This document shows, one piece after another, positions 17,310-28,000 of a stretch of DNA of 64,000 nt; position 1 is the first letter of the stretch; each line of letters begins with the position of its first letter. Below the pieces are notes generated by a model. It was not told the DNA's origin. It ran no database searches and saw only the letters and a list, made by a program, of their open reading frames with translations. The stretch is from Sphingobacterium olei (GTDB lineage: Bacteria; Bacteroidota; Bacteroidia; Sphingobacteriales; Sphingobacteriaceae): NCBI RefSeq assembly GCF_005048855.1, contig NZ_SUME01000005.1:434001-498000 (forward strand), read 5' to 3'. Position numbers and translations under genes: made by a program.

Positions 17310-18653
17310 ATGAGAAGAATAAATTTGCAGATACTTTATTTAGGGATAAGCGTCTTACACCTCATGTTTTCCCATGTGACGCAAGCACAACATCTGCTGA
17401 ACGCCGGTCAGCAGCGAAAATCAGCGGTAGACAGCAATCTGATTGACAACGGCACCGTGTACCGGTTAACCGTAAAAAATAAAAACACATTGAATTATGC
17501 CACTTACAATGTATTTATTCCAAAGGGAATAGACCGCATCCGAGGGGTTTTAATTCATCAACACGGTTGCGGTATGGAAGGACGGGGTGTATCGACCGCA
17601 TACGATGTACAATATCAATCTTTTGCGAAGAAATGGAATTTAGCTATTGTAGGAGCAGATTTGTATTACACTGCAGGTTGTTATGCATGGAGAGAGCCCG
17701 ATTCGGGTTCGGCCGAATCTCTTTTAGCAGCACTGACTCAGGTAGGCGAGGTATCTGACCAATCCGCGCTTGGGGAAGCCCCCTGGCTCCTTTGGGGGCA
17801 TTCGGGAGGGGGATATTGGACATTGGCAATGATGAGGGATTACCCCCAACGTGTGCTGGCGGCTTTCTGTTATTCACCTGCTTTCGATCCGTCGTGGAAC
17901 TATCCTAAAGAAGCGCTGGAAATCCCGCTTATGATCCGTCATGCAGGTGCGACAGATGCTAATTCTCCTGAGGTAAGCTGTTGGGCTACGGCAGTGAATA
18001 GCTTTAAAAAACTGAGAGGAGCCGGGGGACTGGTTAGTATTGCGTATACACCCTATCAAAACCATAACTATAGTTTTGTGCGTTATATGGCCATTCCTTT
18101 TTATGAATCTGCGTTGTCGCAACGGCTGCCACAGGGGCGCTCTGCTTCATTCAGGGAGATGAGAAAAATCGACAGAACAACAGGCTGGCTGGGTGATACC
18201 CTGTCGCTTAATACCTGTCCATATCGAACGTATAAGGGCGATGTGTCGTCTATGTCTTGGTTACCTGATTCCGCAACGGCTGCGGCATGGAAAGAATACG
18301 TAATTACAGGAAGCGTCATCGACAGAACGCCTCCGCCGTCGCCATTTGAACTTCGCATAGCACGATTGCATAGTGTGTCGGTAGCGCTACGGTGGAAAGC
18401 GGATGCTGACATCGAGTCCGGAATTAAGCATTTCAACATCTATAATAATGATCAGCTTATTGCTCGCTTCCCTGAGCATGGTGTGTATCAGTATTTTGAT
18501 ACCAACGGAGATGATGCGATACCGATGTCTGCCCTTCCAGAAATGAAAATTATTGCGACCGCTTTAAAAGATTCAAACTTCCACCTTACGATCAGCACTG
18601 TCAATCACTTTAACCTGGAGTCAGAAAGGATTACTTTTCCGTCGATCGAATAA
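17310..18653 (+). CDS. Secreted alpha/beta-hydrolase (feruloyl/acetyl-esterase-like) with C-terminal FN3-like domain
   Basis: The signal peptide covers about residues 1-27 (HLMFSHVTQAQ). The catalytic domain resembles PHB-depolymerase/feruloyl-esterase-type hydrolases: VLIHQHGCGMEG for the oxyanion region, GHSGGGYW with nucleophile Ser165, and NHNYSF late in the domain as a candidate for the His. The last ~95 residues (PPPSPFELRIARL, VSVALRWKADADIESG, FNIYNNDQLIARF) look like a fibronectin type III fold. The gene stands alone on the plus strand between the rhamnosidase PUL and the sugar-acid operon and ends at a strong terminator. A role in deacylating plant or microbial glycans is inferred. 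Confidence 0.65.
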   Translation: MRRINLQILYLGISVLHLMFSHVTQAQHLLNAGQQRKSAVDSNLIDNGTVYRLTVKNKNTLNYATYNVFIPKGIDRIRGVLIHQHGCGMEGRGVSTAYDVQYQSFAKKWNLAIVGADLYYTAGCYAWREPDSGSAESLLAALTQVGEVSDQSALGEAPWLLWGHSGGGYWTLAMMRDYPQRVLAAFCYSPAFDPSWNYPKEALEIPLMIRHAGATDANSPEVSCWATAVNSFKKLRGAGGLVSIAYTPYQNHNYSFVRYMAIPFYESALSQRLPQGRSASFREMRKIDRTTGWLGDTLSLNTCPYRTYKGDVSSMSWLPDSATAAAWKEYVITGSVIDRTPPPSPFELRIARLHSVSVALRWKADADIESGIKHFNIYNNDQLIARFPEHGVYQYFDTNGDDAIPMSALPEMKIIATALKDSNFHLTISTVNHFNLESERITFPSIE

Positions 18654-18656
18654 GCG

Positions 18657-18690
18657 AAGGAGAATTCCAGAGTTCGCCGGAATTCTCCTT
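18657..18690. terminator. Bidirectional intrinsic terminator
   Basis: A 12-bp perfect stem, AAGGAGAATTCC (18657-18668) and GGAATTCTCCTT (18679-18690), with a 10-base loop is followed by TCTTTTT. It separates the plus-strand esterase (stop 18653) from the convergent dehydratase gene (stop 18696). The A-rich start of the left arm means it could act in both directions. Confidence 0.85.
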
Positions 18691-18695
18691 TCTTT

Positions 18696-20387
18696 TTAGT
18701 CGATTATCTTACCGTCGGTGATGCATCCCTCGGAAGCTGATGAGACCGATTGCGCATATTTAAATAATATACCTTGTGTAATTCTTAGCGTGGGTTTTTT
18801 CCAGCGCCCCCGCCTTGATTTTAATTCTTCGTCGCTTAATCTAACGTCTATCCGGTTGTTTGGGATATCAATCGTGAGAATATCGCCATCTTCTAACAAC
18901 GCGATAACTCCACCATCAAAAGCTTCCGGTGCGATGTGCCCTACAACAAAGCCGTGGGTTCCGCCCGAGAACCGTCCGTCTGTGATCATGGCCACATCTT
19001 GCCCTAGTCCAGCACCCATAATGGCAGCAGTTACTTTAAGCATCTCTGGCATTCCCGGCCCTCCCTTAGGGCCCACGTAACGGATAATAATAACGTCGCC
19101 TTTTTCAATAAACCCGTTCTTTACAGCTGTGACCGTATCGTCTTCGCTGTCGAACACCTTAGCTCGTCCTTCGAAAAACTCACCCTCTTTTCCGGTTATT
19201 TTAGCGACGGCGCCATCAGGGGCAATGTTGCCGTGAAGGATCTGAAGATGACCGGTTTTCTTGAGGGGGCTGTCAAAGGAAGCCAATATTTTTAGGGCAT
19301 TGTTCCACGGTTCAATACCGTCGAGATTTTCACGCAAGGTTTTTCCTGTTACCGTGAGGCAGTCGCCATGTAATAGTCCCTCGTCCAATAGAATCTTCAT
19401 CACAGCAGGAGTTCCTCCGCAATCGTGTACATCTTCCATCATATATTTCCCACTGGGTTTTAAATCGGCAATGAGGGGCGTATGATCGCTGATGTACTGA
19501 AAATCTTGCAAGGTAAGGGAGAGCCCATAAGCTTTTGCTATGGCGAGATAATGAAGTACGGCATTGGTAGATCCACCTAACGCCATGACCATTACCAAGG
19601 CGTTTTCCAGTGAACGGGACGTCACGATATCACGTGGTTTTAGATCCAGCTCGAGCAGGTTCTTTATTGCTGCCGCTGCATCAATACATTCCTGTTTTTT
19701 CTCGTCGCTTGTAGCTGGGTTGGACGAGCTGTATGGCAAAGACAAGCCCAGCGCCTCAATGGAAGAAGACATGGTATTTGCCGTGTACATTCCGCCACAA
19801 GCACCGGCCCCCGGGCAGGCATTACGAATAATCTGACCTAGCTCTTCTTCATCGATTAAGCCGGCAACTTTAGCGCCATAGGCTTCAAAGGTGGACAGCA
19901 CGTTGATTTTTTCTCCCTTGTGACGTCCCGAATGAATGCTGCCACCATAGATCATCAGCGCCGGACGATTGAGTCGCCCCATAGCGATGACCGCACCGGG
20001 TAGATTTTTGTCACATCCCATCACGGTAACCAAACCATCATACCACTGGCCACCTACAACGGTTTCGATACAGTCTGCAATCAGGTCGCGTGATGGAAGT
20101 GAAAAATTCATGCCTTCGGTCCCCATACTCATGGCATCGCTAACGCCGATGGTATTGAAGGTTAAACCGGTCAGATCGACAACCTTCATGGCATCTGCTA
20201 CGATCGAGGCGAGCTCATTGAGGTGCATATTGCACGGATTGCCTGCATAACCTGCACTGGCAACGCCAATTTGCGGTAGCTTGATGGTTCGTTCATTCAG
20301 GCCAATCGCATACAACATGGCCTTCGATCCAGTTTGGTCTTCGTTTTCCGTAAGTTTACGGCTATATTTATTTAATATAGTATCCAT
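18696..20387 (-). CDS. ilvD: IlvD/Edd-family dehydratase (dihydroxy-acid or sugar-acid dehydratase)
   Basis: At 563 residues the protein matches typical IlvD closely. It has the three Fe-S cysteines (GNPCNMH C52, GCDKN C125, [12 protein letters not shown]197), [16 protein letters not shown], and SASEGC near the C-terminus. IlvD enzymes dehydrate 2,3-dihydroxy acids in branched-chain amino-acid synthesis. Relatives in the same superfamily dehydrate aldonic acids such as arabonate or xylonate. No other ilv gene is near; it ends an operon with a lactonase-type amidohydrolase and a Gfo/Idh dehydrogenase next to a sugar symporter. From the context I infer an aldonate-dehydratase role, while sequence likeness leans to true IlvD. 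The symbol denotes the family only. Confidence 0.8.
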   Translation of the reverse strand: MDTILNKYSRKLTENEDQTGSKAMLYAIGLNERTIKLPQIGVASAGYAGNPCNMHLNELASIVADAMKVVDLTGLTFNTIGVSDAMSMGTEGMNFSLPSRDLIADCIETVVGGQWYDGLVTVMGCDKNLPGAVIAMGRLNRPALMIYGGSIHSGRHKGEKINVLSTFEAYGAKVAGLIDEEELGQIIRNACPGAGACGGMYTANTMSSSIEALGLSLPYSSSNPATSDEKKQECIDAAAAIKNLLELDLKPRDIVTSRSLENALVMVMALGGSTNAVLHYLAIAKAYGLSLTLQDFQYISDHTPLIADLKPSGKYMMEDVHDCGGTPAVMKILLDEGLLHGDCLTVTGKTLRENLDGIEPWNNALKILASFDSPLKKTGHLQILHGNIAPDGAVAKITGKEGEFFEGRAKVFDSEDDTVTAVKNGFIEKGDVIIIRYVGPKGGPGMPEMLKVTAAIMGAGLGQDVAMITDGRFSGGTHGFVVGHIAPEAFDGGVIALLEDGDILTIDIPNNRIDVRLSDEELKSRRGRWKKPTLRITQGILFKYAQSVSSASEGCITDGKIID

Positions 20388-20421
20388 TGAATTGGAAATT
20401 AGGTTTTTAATGCTATTTCTA

Positions 20422-21495
20422 TTAGTCGGGAATTACAGTGCCTCCAACATCGTTCGATTGGTACGCAGCTTCCACGAGCCGCATGGTATCGAATGCATGT
20501 TTGACGGAAGTAATGTGGGCTGAACCTGGATCGTCAACAGCACATTGTAAGTCGGCCATGGTGGCCATAAATGCGTCGGGATACCATGCTCCCGGAATGT
20601 CGGCTTCTATCCACCCATCACTGGCTTTTTCGGTTAGAAAGTACGTGAAATGATCAGCTTCTCCTTTGGGGAAGTTGATGTTTTTGCCGAGTGTGGCCTT
20701 GATAGCGCCTTTTGTTCCCTCCCATTTTACAAACGATTCCTGATGTGCTAACCCGAAATCATGTCCGTGATTCGTATTGATAAATGCACGGATGGGCTGC
20801 TCGTAATCGAAAATGATAACCGAGCGAGTGGATGCCAACTGCATTTGTTTGGGATGTTGAAACGTCTTTGCATAGATATGCCTGGGCATACCTAAAAAGT
20901 ATTTTATCATATCCATATAATGTATACTGTGATAAAGCATTTCCATCCGAGGAATGCCAAACAGGAAGTCCCATAGTTCCCAGGGATGATAAATGTTCAT
21001 CCGTATTTCCATATCGTGGACCGTGCCGATAGCGCCCTGGTCGATCAGACGCTTTGCGGCAATAACGGATGGAATGAGTTTCATCTGAAAGTTTACACTC
21101 GCGGTGAATCCTTTAGATTCACATAGTTGTAGAATCTCTCTGGCTCCTTCCAATGTTTCCCCCATAGGTTTTTGCATGAGGACATTTGCGCCCTGAGGTA
21201 ATTGATAGAGTATACCCGCCAAGTGGGAGGCTGGAACAGCAATGTCAAATATGGTGTCGTCCGGTGCATCGGCCACCAGAGCAGCGAGCGATGGGTATAT
21301 CCGTGGAATTCCAAAAATCGAGGCTAAATGATTAGCCTTTTTTTGTTCCAGATCGAAAATACCGTAAACCGGCCAATTTGCTTTCCGGTAGGCTGGAAGA
21401 TGTGCCTCTTCCACGATGCCACCAGCACCGATAATTATAATGGGGTGAGGTGCGGCGGGCATTTTAAAATCCGTTGCTATTTCATATCTGTTCAT
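20422..21495 (-). CDS. Gfo/Idh/MocA-family NAD(P)-dependent oxidoreductase
   Basis: I choose the ATG at 21495 ([18 protein letters not shown]), which overlaps the upstream gene by 14 bases and suggests coupled translation. The Rossmann motif is [18 protein letters not shown] and the usual EKP signature appears as MQKPMGE, with Glu replaced by Gln. The 357-residue protein ends with a dimerisation domain containing [14 protein letters not shown]. Family members oxidise sugars, inositols or aldoses at one carbon. Between a lactonase and a dehydratase it would be the sugar dehydrogenase that makes the lactone; the sugar itself is not known. Confidence 0.8.
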   Translation of the reverse strand: MNRYEIATDFKMPAAPHPIIIIGAGGIVEEAHLPAYRKANWPVYGIFDLEQKKANHLASIFGIPRIYPSLAALVADAPDDTIFDIAVPASHLAGILYQLPQGANVLMQKPMGETLEGAREILQLCESKGFTASVNFQMKLIPSVIAAKRLIDQGAIGTVHDMEIRMNIYHPWELWDFLFGIPRMEMLYHSIHYMDMIKYFLGMPRHIYAKTFQHPKQMQLASTRSVIIFDYEQPIRAFINTNHGHDFGLAHQESFVKWEGTKGAIKATLGKNINFPKGEADHFTYFLTEKASDGWIEADIPGAWYPDAFMATMADLQCAVDDPGSAHITSVKHAFDTMRLVEAAYQSNDVGGTVIPD

Positions 21496-22366
21496 AGGAA
21501 ATGTCGTCAATTTGGTAAAAGTCCAGTGCATTCTGGTAGAAAATTCGTTGCAAATCTGCATCCGGAAGAGATCGGCACAGCGAAAGCGCCGTGGTAAGCC
21601 ATCTGGGATAGCTCGAAGAAAGGGTGACAACTGGCCAATCGCCGCCGAAAGCAATGCGATGGGCCCCGAAGAGCTCCAGTACGACGTCGACGTATGGTTG
21701 TAAATCGGCGATCGTCCAGTGTTTCCAATCGGCTTCTGTAACTAATCCCGAAAGCTTGCAATACACACGCGGATTTTTAGCAAGTGCCGTTATGTTGTGT
21801 TTCCATTCCCGAAATTCACCTGTTTTAATAGCTGGTTTGCCTAAATGATCCACCATGTAGCGATTGGTCGGACACGCCTCTACCAGCCTTACAGCAGCAG
21901 GTAGCTGATGGGCTTTTATTCCCAGATCAAAACTAAGGCCGTAACGGTGCAACAAATTCATATTATTGATGAACTGCGTGTTGTCATAGAGGGATATAGG
22001 CTCCTCCTCTAGTCTGCGGATGCCCTTTATCAGCTTATTTTGGGTAAGGGTCGCTAGTGTACTTTCTACCTCAGGTTGTTCTAACGGGAAATAGGATACA
22101 ATTCCACGGATGCGCGGATCATGAAAAGCTAGATGTGTGATATAATCAACTTCCTGTTGGTATGCCTCCGGTGCACATTCACATTGCAGAAATATCATAT
22201 TGGAGACTGAAATCCCTTTTGTCGCCTCTCGGTATGCAGCTAGGTCGTATGATTTTTTTAATAGCGGTACCTCATCCAACCACGGGTAATTTATCAAGGA
22301 AAGATCCCAGAGGTGCAGATGTGCATCTGTGATCAGTAGGTCGTTATCATTGGATCTTGCTATCAT
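21482..22366 (-). CDS. COG3618 amidohydrolase, likely sugar lactonase
   Basis: The 294-residue protein starts MIARSNDNDLLITDAHLHLWD with the HxH metal pair (H16, H18). Later blocks are ITHLAFHDPRIRGIVSYFPL, GIRRLEEEP, YMVDHLGKPAIKTG, KLSGLVTEADW and IAFGGDWPVVTLS. This is the amidohydrolase-2 subgroup that includes L-rhamnono- and L-fucono-lactonases. It is the first gene of the three-gene minus-strand operon and is transcribed from a box at 22457-22464. Context with a FucP-type symporter suggests a deoxy-sugar lactone as substrate; other 2-pyrone-type hydrolases share the fold. Confidence 0.78.
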   Translation of the reverse strand: MIARSNDNDLLITDAHLHLWDLSLINYPWLDEVPLLKKSYDLAAYREATKGISVSNMIFLQCECAPEAYQQEVDYITHLAFHDPRIRGIVSYFPLEQPEVESTLATLTQNKLIKGIRRLEEEPISLYDNTQFINNMNLLHRYGLSFDLGIKAHQLPAAVRLVEACPTNRYMVDHLGKPAIKTGEFREWKHNITALAKNPRVYCKLSGLVTEADWKHWTIADLQPYVDVVLELFGAHRIAFGGDWPVVTLSSSYPRWLTTALSLCRSLPDADLQRIFYQNALDFYQIDDISYEQI

Positions 22367-22444
22367 AAAAGTTTTTTAAAGGTATAAAGAAAATAAAGGT
22401 CGTGATGGTATTGGATTAGCGGATATCTGTACGAATTTGATTTC

Positions 22445-22506
22445 GTGTCGAAAAACCAAAGTTATTGTTGTATTTTAGATATTAAATTGACATGCTTTGT
22501 GTCGAA
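22445..22506. promoter_or_regulatory. Minus-strand promoter for the lactonase operon flanked by GTGTCGAA repeats
   Basis: On the minus strand TAACTTTG (22457-22464) fits the TAnnTTTG -7 box, giving a leader of about 84 bases to the ATG at 22366. The 8-mer GTGTCGAA occurs at 22445-22452 and again at 22499-22506, 54 bp apart, one copy on each side of the box. These could be half-sites for the divergent AraC-family regulator. The TAnnTTTG match is exact; the operator role is inferred. Confidence 0.45.
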
Positions 22507-22540
22507 TTATAAACTTTTTGTCAATAAAATATTAGTTGTC

Positions 22541-23443
22541 ATGAAACCTATTTATGCGAAACCACCATGGGGAAGCCGAGCTGCCTTTCAGGTTCGGAAG
22601 GATTATTTTGATGTGCTGGATACAAAATGGCATTATCATTCGGAATATGAATTGGCCTTCATTAGGTATCCCTATGGAAAGCGGATCGCCGGCAAAAGTA
22701 TCTGTACATTCGAAAACAGTGATTTGGTATTTTATGGTCCTAATATACCACATGCCTGGTCGCATGAACAATTTTCAGGTAAATCCGAAGTGCAGAAACA
22801 CAATGCGGGTCTTTCGAATTATGCCATTGTCGTGCATTTTAGTGAATCCTGCTTTGGAGAATCTTTTTTTTCCATTCCTGAAATGAGCGCCATTCAAGCT
22901 GTTTTAACGAAAAGTTCGCGAGGATTGGTGGTGCAGGGAGCCTCAAAAGCGAAGATTGCAGACTGGATGGAGCAGATGGTTGCGAATACCGGATCTAGAA
23001 GGGTGGTGTTATTGCTCCAAATTTTAGAAGAATTGGCGGTAGCAAAGGAACTGAGCCTCCTATCTTCGGCGGGCTATTGGGACAACCTCAATGATCACGA
23101 TGCGATCCGTATGAGTAGTATTTACGAATACCTGATACGAAATTTCACGAAAGATATTGCGCTGGACGAAATTGCCGAACAAGCGCATATGTCGCCGTCA
23201 GCGTTCTGTAGGTATTTTAAAGCCCGCACAAAACGGACGTTAAAGGAGTTTGTCAATGAATTAAGGGTGAACTGCGCCTGTCAACTGCTTGAAGAAAACC
23301 GAAATAGTATTACCCAGATCTGTTTCGAAGTTGGTTTCAATAACATCTCCAATTTCAACAGGCGATTTAAAGAAGTTAGGGGCATCACCCCACAACAATA
23401 TCGTATCAATATTATAGGCATACACAATAAAAACAGTGTATAG
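22541..23443 (+). CDS. AraC-family transcriptional regulator
   Basis: I start at ATG 22541 (MKPIYAKPPWGSRAAF) rather than the GTG at 22445, since the extra residues have no family character and cover the promoter region. The N-terminal ~130 residues are a cupin-like sensing domain (WHYHSEYELAFI, HAWSHEQFSG). The C-terminal ~100 residues hold two helix-turn-helix motifs (IALDEIAEQAHMSPSAFCRY, ITQICFEVGFNNISNFNRRF) ending RGITPQQYR. It is divergent from the lactonase operon and 121 bp upstream of the FucP-type symporter, so it probably senses the sugar and controls both units, perhaps also the neighbouring PULs. Confidence 0.88.
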   Translation: MKPIYAKPPWGSRAAFQVRKDYFDVLDTKWHYHSEYELAFIRYPYGKRIAGKSICTFENSDLVFYGPNIPHAWSHEQFSGKSEVQKHNAGLSNYAIVVHFSESCFGESFFSIPEMSAIQAVLTKSSRGLVVQGASKAKIADWMEQMVANTGSRRVVLLLQILEELAVAKELSLLSSAGYWDNLNDHDAIRMSSIYEYLIRNFTKDIALDEIAEQAHMSPSAFCRYFKARTKRTLKEFVNELRVNCACQLLEENRNSITQICFEVGFNNISNFNRRFKEVRGITPQQYRINIIGIHNKNSV

Positions 23444-23492
23444 CTAAAAAAATGAGGCATTAGCCGAAGACTGTGTCAAATGCGTATCGATA

Positions 23493-23511
23493 GTAGTAAA
23501 ATCCGTACTAC
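23493..23511. promoter_or_regulatory. 19-bp palindrome upstream of the symporter gene
   Basis: GTAGTA (23493-23498) and TACTAC (23506-23511) form a perfect inverted repeat with a 7-base centre, 54 bases before the symporter ATG. It has no T-tract, so an operator is more likely than a terminator for the AraC gene that stops at 23443. The binding protein is unknown. Confidence 0.4.
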
Positions 23512-23564
23512 TTCATGCGCTCGTTTGCTGCTTTCTTTGTATAAATTATAATCCTAATTCACTG

Positions 23565-24797
23565 ATGCCAACTTATCACAAAACGGGAACTCCCCGATCA
23601 CGCCCTTATCTATTGCCATTAATAATGGTGACTAGTCTTTTTTTTATGTGGGGATCCGCTATTAGCATGTTGGATGTGTTGAACAAACATTTTCAAGACG
23701 TATTGAACGTTTCCAAGGCACAATCCGGACTGATTCAACTGGCGGTGTACGGCGCGTATTTTCTGACCGCGTTGCCCGCTGGTTACGTGATGAGACGTTA
23801 CGGATATCATAAAGGTATTTTGATAGGGCTAATACTGTATGCGGCAGGGGCTTTTCTGTTTTATCCCGCAGCTCAGGTAGCGCAATTTAGCTTTTTTCTT
23901 TCCGCATTATTTATTATCGGTTGCGGGCTCGCTATCATCGAGACAGCGGCGAATCCGTATATAACTGTACTCGGTACACCAGAGGGTGCTGTATTTCGAT
24001 TGAATTTGGCGCAGTCGTTCAACGGCTTAGGTGTCGTGCTCGGGCCTTTAATTGGCGGACTGGTACTCTTCGGCGACCAGACGGGAGGTCCGCAAAATGG
24101 ACTTGCCGGTGTGCAGCATGCTTATCTCATTGTTGGTGCGGCAGTAATCCTGTTGTTCATTGTTTTTTGGTTCGTGAAGTTGCCCGAGGTAACGGAAATA
24201 GGTGAAAATCAGGCTGAAAGTTATGGTCAGGCATTAACGCAAAAAACGCTATTTCAACATAAACATTTTGTGTACGGGTTGATTGTGCAATTTTTTTATA
24301 TCGGCGCTCAAGCCGGGGTCTGGGGCTTTTTTATAAATTATGTGGTCGACGAACTGCCGGGGATGACGAATCAAAGCGCTGCTTTTTATCTAACGGCTGC
24401 CATGGTACTTTATACCATTGGACGCTTCAGTGGCACGGCTTTACTCCGCTATGTTCAGCCGCCAAAACTTTTGGCTTGGTTTGCAGCGATCGCAGCCATC
24501 GCGATGATAGTGGTGATGCTGAATCTGGGGGAGATATCGCTCTATGCGCTGATCATTAGTTGTTTTTGCATGAGTATCATGTTTCCCACCATATTTGCGC
24601 TCGGTCTGAAAGGATTGGGCAAAGAGACAAAGCGAGCGGGATCCTTCATGATCATGAGTATCGTTGGTGGTGCGGTGTTGCCTCCCTTAATGGGTTTACT
24701 GGCCGATCATATGAGTACCGCATGGTGTTTTGCGTTACCTTGCCTAAGTTTCTGTATCGTATTATGGTATGGCCGAAAGGGACATAAGGCACTATAG
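23565..24797 (+). CDS. FucP/GluP-type MFS sugar:proton symporter
   Basis: The 410-residue protein has about 12 membrane helices and the signatures of the fucose/glucose-galactose symporter family: SLFFMWGSAISMLDVLNKHF, YGAYFLTALPAGYVMRRYGY, IETAANPYITVLG and LNLAQSFNGLGVVLGPL. These carriers bring L-fucose, related deoxy sugars or hexoses across the inner membrane with protons. It stands downstream of the AraC regulator and divergent from the lactonase/dehydrogenase/dehydratase operon, and supplies that pathway. The sugar cannot be read from the sequence; L-fucose, L-rhamnose or L-galactose all fit. Confidence 0.87.
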   Translation: MPTYHKTGTPRSRPYLLPLIMVTSLFFMWGSAISMLDVLNKHFQDVLNVSKAQSGLIQLAVYGAYFLTALPAGYVMRRYGYHKGILIGLILYAAGAFLFYPAAQVAQFSFFLSALFIIGCGLAIIETAANPYITVLGTPEGAVFRLNLAQSFNGLGVVLGPLIGGLVLFGDQTGGPQNGLAGVQHAYLIVGAAVILLFIVFWFVKLPEVTEIGENQAESYGQALTQKTLFQHKHFVYGLIVQFFYIGAQAGVWGFFINYVVDELPGMTNQSAAFYLTAAMVLYTIGRFSGTALLRYVQPPKLLAWFAAIAAIAMIVVMLNLGEISLYALIISCFCMSIMFPTIFALGLKGLGKETKRAGSFMIMSIVGGAVLPPLMGLLADHMSTAWCFALPCLSFCIVLWYGRKGHKAL

Positions 24798-25013
24798 GAC
24801 GATAACCTCTTTAAGCCCAAAAATCAAACATCATCACGACAAAATAGTACATGTAGCGGATAAAGGGGTACTGGAAACTTCTTTATTTTCAGCTTAATAT
24901 TGTTTATAAGAAAACTAGCACATGAAACCGAGATGTAAATAATAAGTGCGCAAGGAGCCGTATTATTTTATTAAGCGTTCATCAATAATTAAACTAAAAG
25001 ATGAAATCAAATT

Positions 25014-28000
25014 ATGAATTGGAGACTAATGAACAACCATGCACAATCTATTCTGCCAACATTGGGCAGAAAGTATTGTTGTCAAATCCTTTTATTATGG
25101 ATGTTGAGCTTGATGATTTTTCAGGCCAACGCGCAAAGCAGAACAATAAAAGGAATCTTAAAAAATGAGCTTGGTGAGCCCATAGAAGGCGTGACTATCG
25201 CCGTGAAAGGGACAGCCCTTGTTGCTTCAACGAACACTGATGGAAGATTTAGTTTGGATGTTTTATCTGCCGAATCGGCCGTGTTGGTATTCACATATGT
25301 AGGATATGTTACACGGGAGATTACGGTGCGAAACCAGAATGAATTGGAAGTGATTCTGGTCGCAGAATCGGGAAACCTGGAAGAAGTGGTGGTACTTGGT
25401 TTCGGACAGAGTCAAAAAAAAATCGCCCAAACAGGATCTATTGCATCCATATCAAGCAAACAATTGAAGCAGAGCCCGGTGGCAAATATTACGAACGCCC
25501 TTGCAGGTCGCTTGCCCGGATTGATAGCGATGCAGCGTAGCGGCCAGCCCGGCAATGATATGCCTTATCTTTTCATTCGCGGACGAGCTTCTCTAAATAA
25601 CTCTTCTCCGTTAGTGACCATCGATGGAATACAAAAAGATTACCAATCCATTAGCCTACTAGACCCGAATGAAGTTGAAAATATTACCATATTAAAGGAT
25701 GCATCTGCAACGGCTCTTTACGGTGTTAAAGGTGCCAATGGTGTAATTATCGTAACGACTAAGCGGGGGAGTGCTTCACAACCTATTATCAATGCGAGTG
25801 TCGAACAGGCTATCCAGGAGGTGGTGCGTGTTCCTAAGTTCCTCGATTCTTACAATCATGCATTATTAGCAAATGAGGCCTATTTTAATGACAATCCTCA
25901 TGCAACTTCCCCGCTATATTCAGCGGAGGCTTTGGAAGCGTATCGCACGGGTAGTAATCCATTATTGTATCCCAATGTGGACTGGATGGATGAGATGTTG
26001 AAAAACGGATTACAATCAAAAGTTAATTTTAATATAAGTGGCGGAGCAAAAAAGGTAAAATACTTTGTGAATGTAGGTTATTTGGATCAGGGAGGAATTT
26101 ATAAAGCAGAGAAAAATAAGGATTATGATCCCAATGCCAACTTCAAGCGCTATAATTTTAGGTCTAATGTTGATATTGATTTCGACGATGATTTTTCCAT
26201 GGGGTTAAGTCTTTTTGGCGCTATAGAGGATAAAAACCGACCATTTTATACGGATGCAGACATTTTTTATACCTTGCTTGTTGTCCCCCCTAATGAATTT
26301 CCAATTAAGTATCCGAACGGCCGTTATGGTGCAAGAAGTGGCGGACAAAACAATGCTTTCTGGATTTTAAACGATTGGGGTTATGTAGAAGAATACAATT
26401 CATCCTTGTCAGGGATGTTATCCTTGGCGCGAAAACTCAATTTTATTACCGAAGGCTTGACCTTAAAAGGAAATTACTCATTTGATGGATATTTTAGAAA
26501 CAGCTTTGTACGACAGAAATTAACCATCCGGTCGCAATATAAAGGTACCGGTCCGTTTGAAGAAGATAGCAGTTATGATCTCATCGGTACAGAAATGCCG
26601 CTAACAGCGCCCTCTTCTTCCTTCGTACAAAATAGAGACGTTTGGATAGATATGTCCTTAAACTATCAACGGAAATTTGGAGATCATGAGCTGACAGGTT
26701 TGCTATTGGCGAACCGTACCCAAAAAGTAATCGCTAATCAGGTTCCGTTTGTTTCGCAAGGGTTGGTAGGTAGGTTCGTTTACAACTATAAGAACAAGTA
26801 CTTCGGAGAGCTGAACGCCGGTTACAATGGTACTGATAACTTCGCAAAAGATCTTAGGTACGGCTTTTTTCCTGCAGTTTCCGCAGGTTGGGTATTGTCT
26901 GAAGAGAATTTCTTAAAAGATAATCGTGTAGTTAATTATTTGAAACTGCGGGGATCTTACGGGCTTACAGGTAATGACCAGCTTGGAGGGCGGCGTTGGT
27001 TGTTCATCTCTGAATATCAAAATTCGACGGGGTACTTGTTTGGGAACTCCTTAACACATATCGGCGGAATAACAGAGGGTGCTATGGCAAATCCGGATGT
27101 TTCTTGGGAAAAATCTAAAAAGGCAAACATAGGACTCGAGACCCAGTTTTTCAACAATGTTTTTGGGTTAACACTTGATCTCTTTAAAGAAAATAGATAC
27201 GATATTCTGATCACCAGAAATACCGTTCCTTCTATTTTAGGTGTTCCTTCTGGAAACCTTCCGCCCGTCAATATGGGTAAGGTAGATAACCGTGGATTTG
27301 AGGTTGAGCTATCACATCGGTATAAAATTGGCAATGTCAACTATTTCTTGAATGCAAATGGTTCCTTGGCTAAGAATAAAATTCTATTCATGGATGAGGC
27401 TACGCCAGATTATCCCTGGTTGGCGAGAACGGACCATCCTATTGGTCAGCTCTATGGATTAACAAGCTTGGGTTTTTTTAATAGCCAAGAAGAGATTGAC
27501 AATAGTCCCACGCAGTTTGGGAATGTAATCCCTGGAGATATAAAATATAAGGATCTCAATGACGACGGCGTTATTGACGGGAATGATGAAGGTGCGATCG
27601 GTCGTAGCACTGTTCCGGAAGTTTTCTTTGGCTTTGCTGGAGGGTTTACCTGGAATAAGTTGGATATGAGTTTCTTATTTCAAGGGGCAGCAAATGCAAA
27701 TAGACAGCCTGTAAGTGTGGGATATTATGAGTTTTACGGTGGAGGAAAGGCAACCCCTTACCACCAAGGTCGCTGGACGCCGGAAACAGCATCCACCGCC
27801 ACTTACCCTGCACTACATTACGGGGGTAACTCAAACAACCATAGGGCCAGTACTTTCTACATGGATAATACCAGTTACATAAGGCTAAAGAACGTTGAGA
27901 TTGGTTATACTTTCGAAAACGTTGCGTTGTTCAAAAACCGATCCTTTAAGACGCTAAGGCTGTATTCCACCGCGATGAATTTGTTTACATGGACAGAGGC

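Noticed and set aside
21507..21761. Out-of-frame 84-codon minus-strand frame inside the lactonase gene
   Set aside because: It is a +1 shadow of the amidohydrolase, Arg-rich as expected from such shadows.
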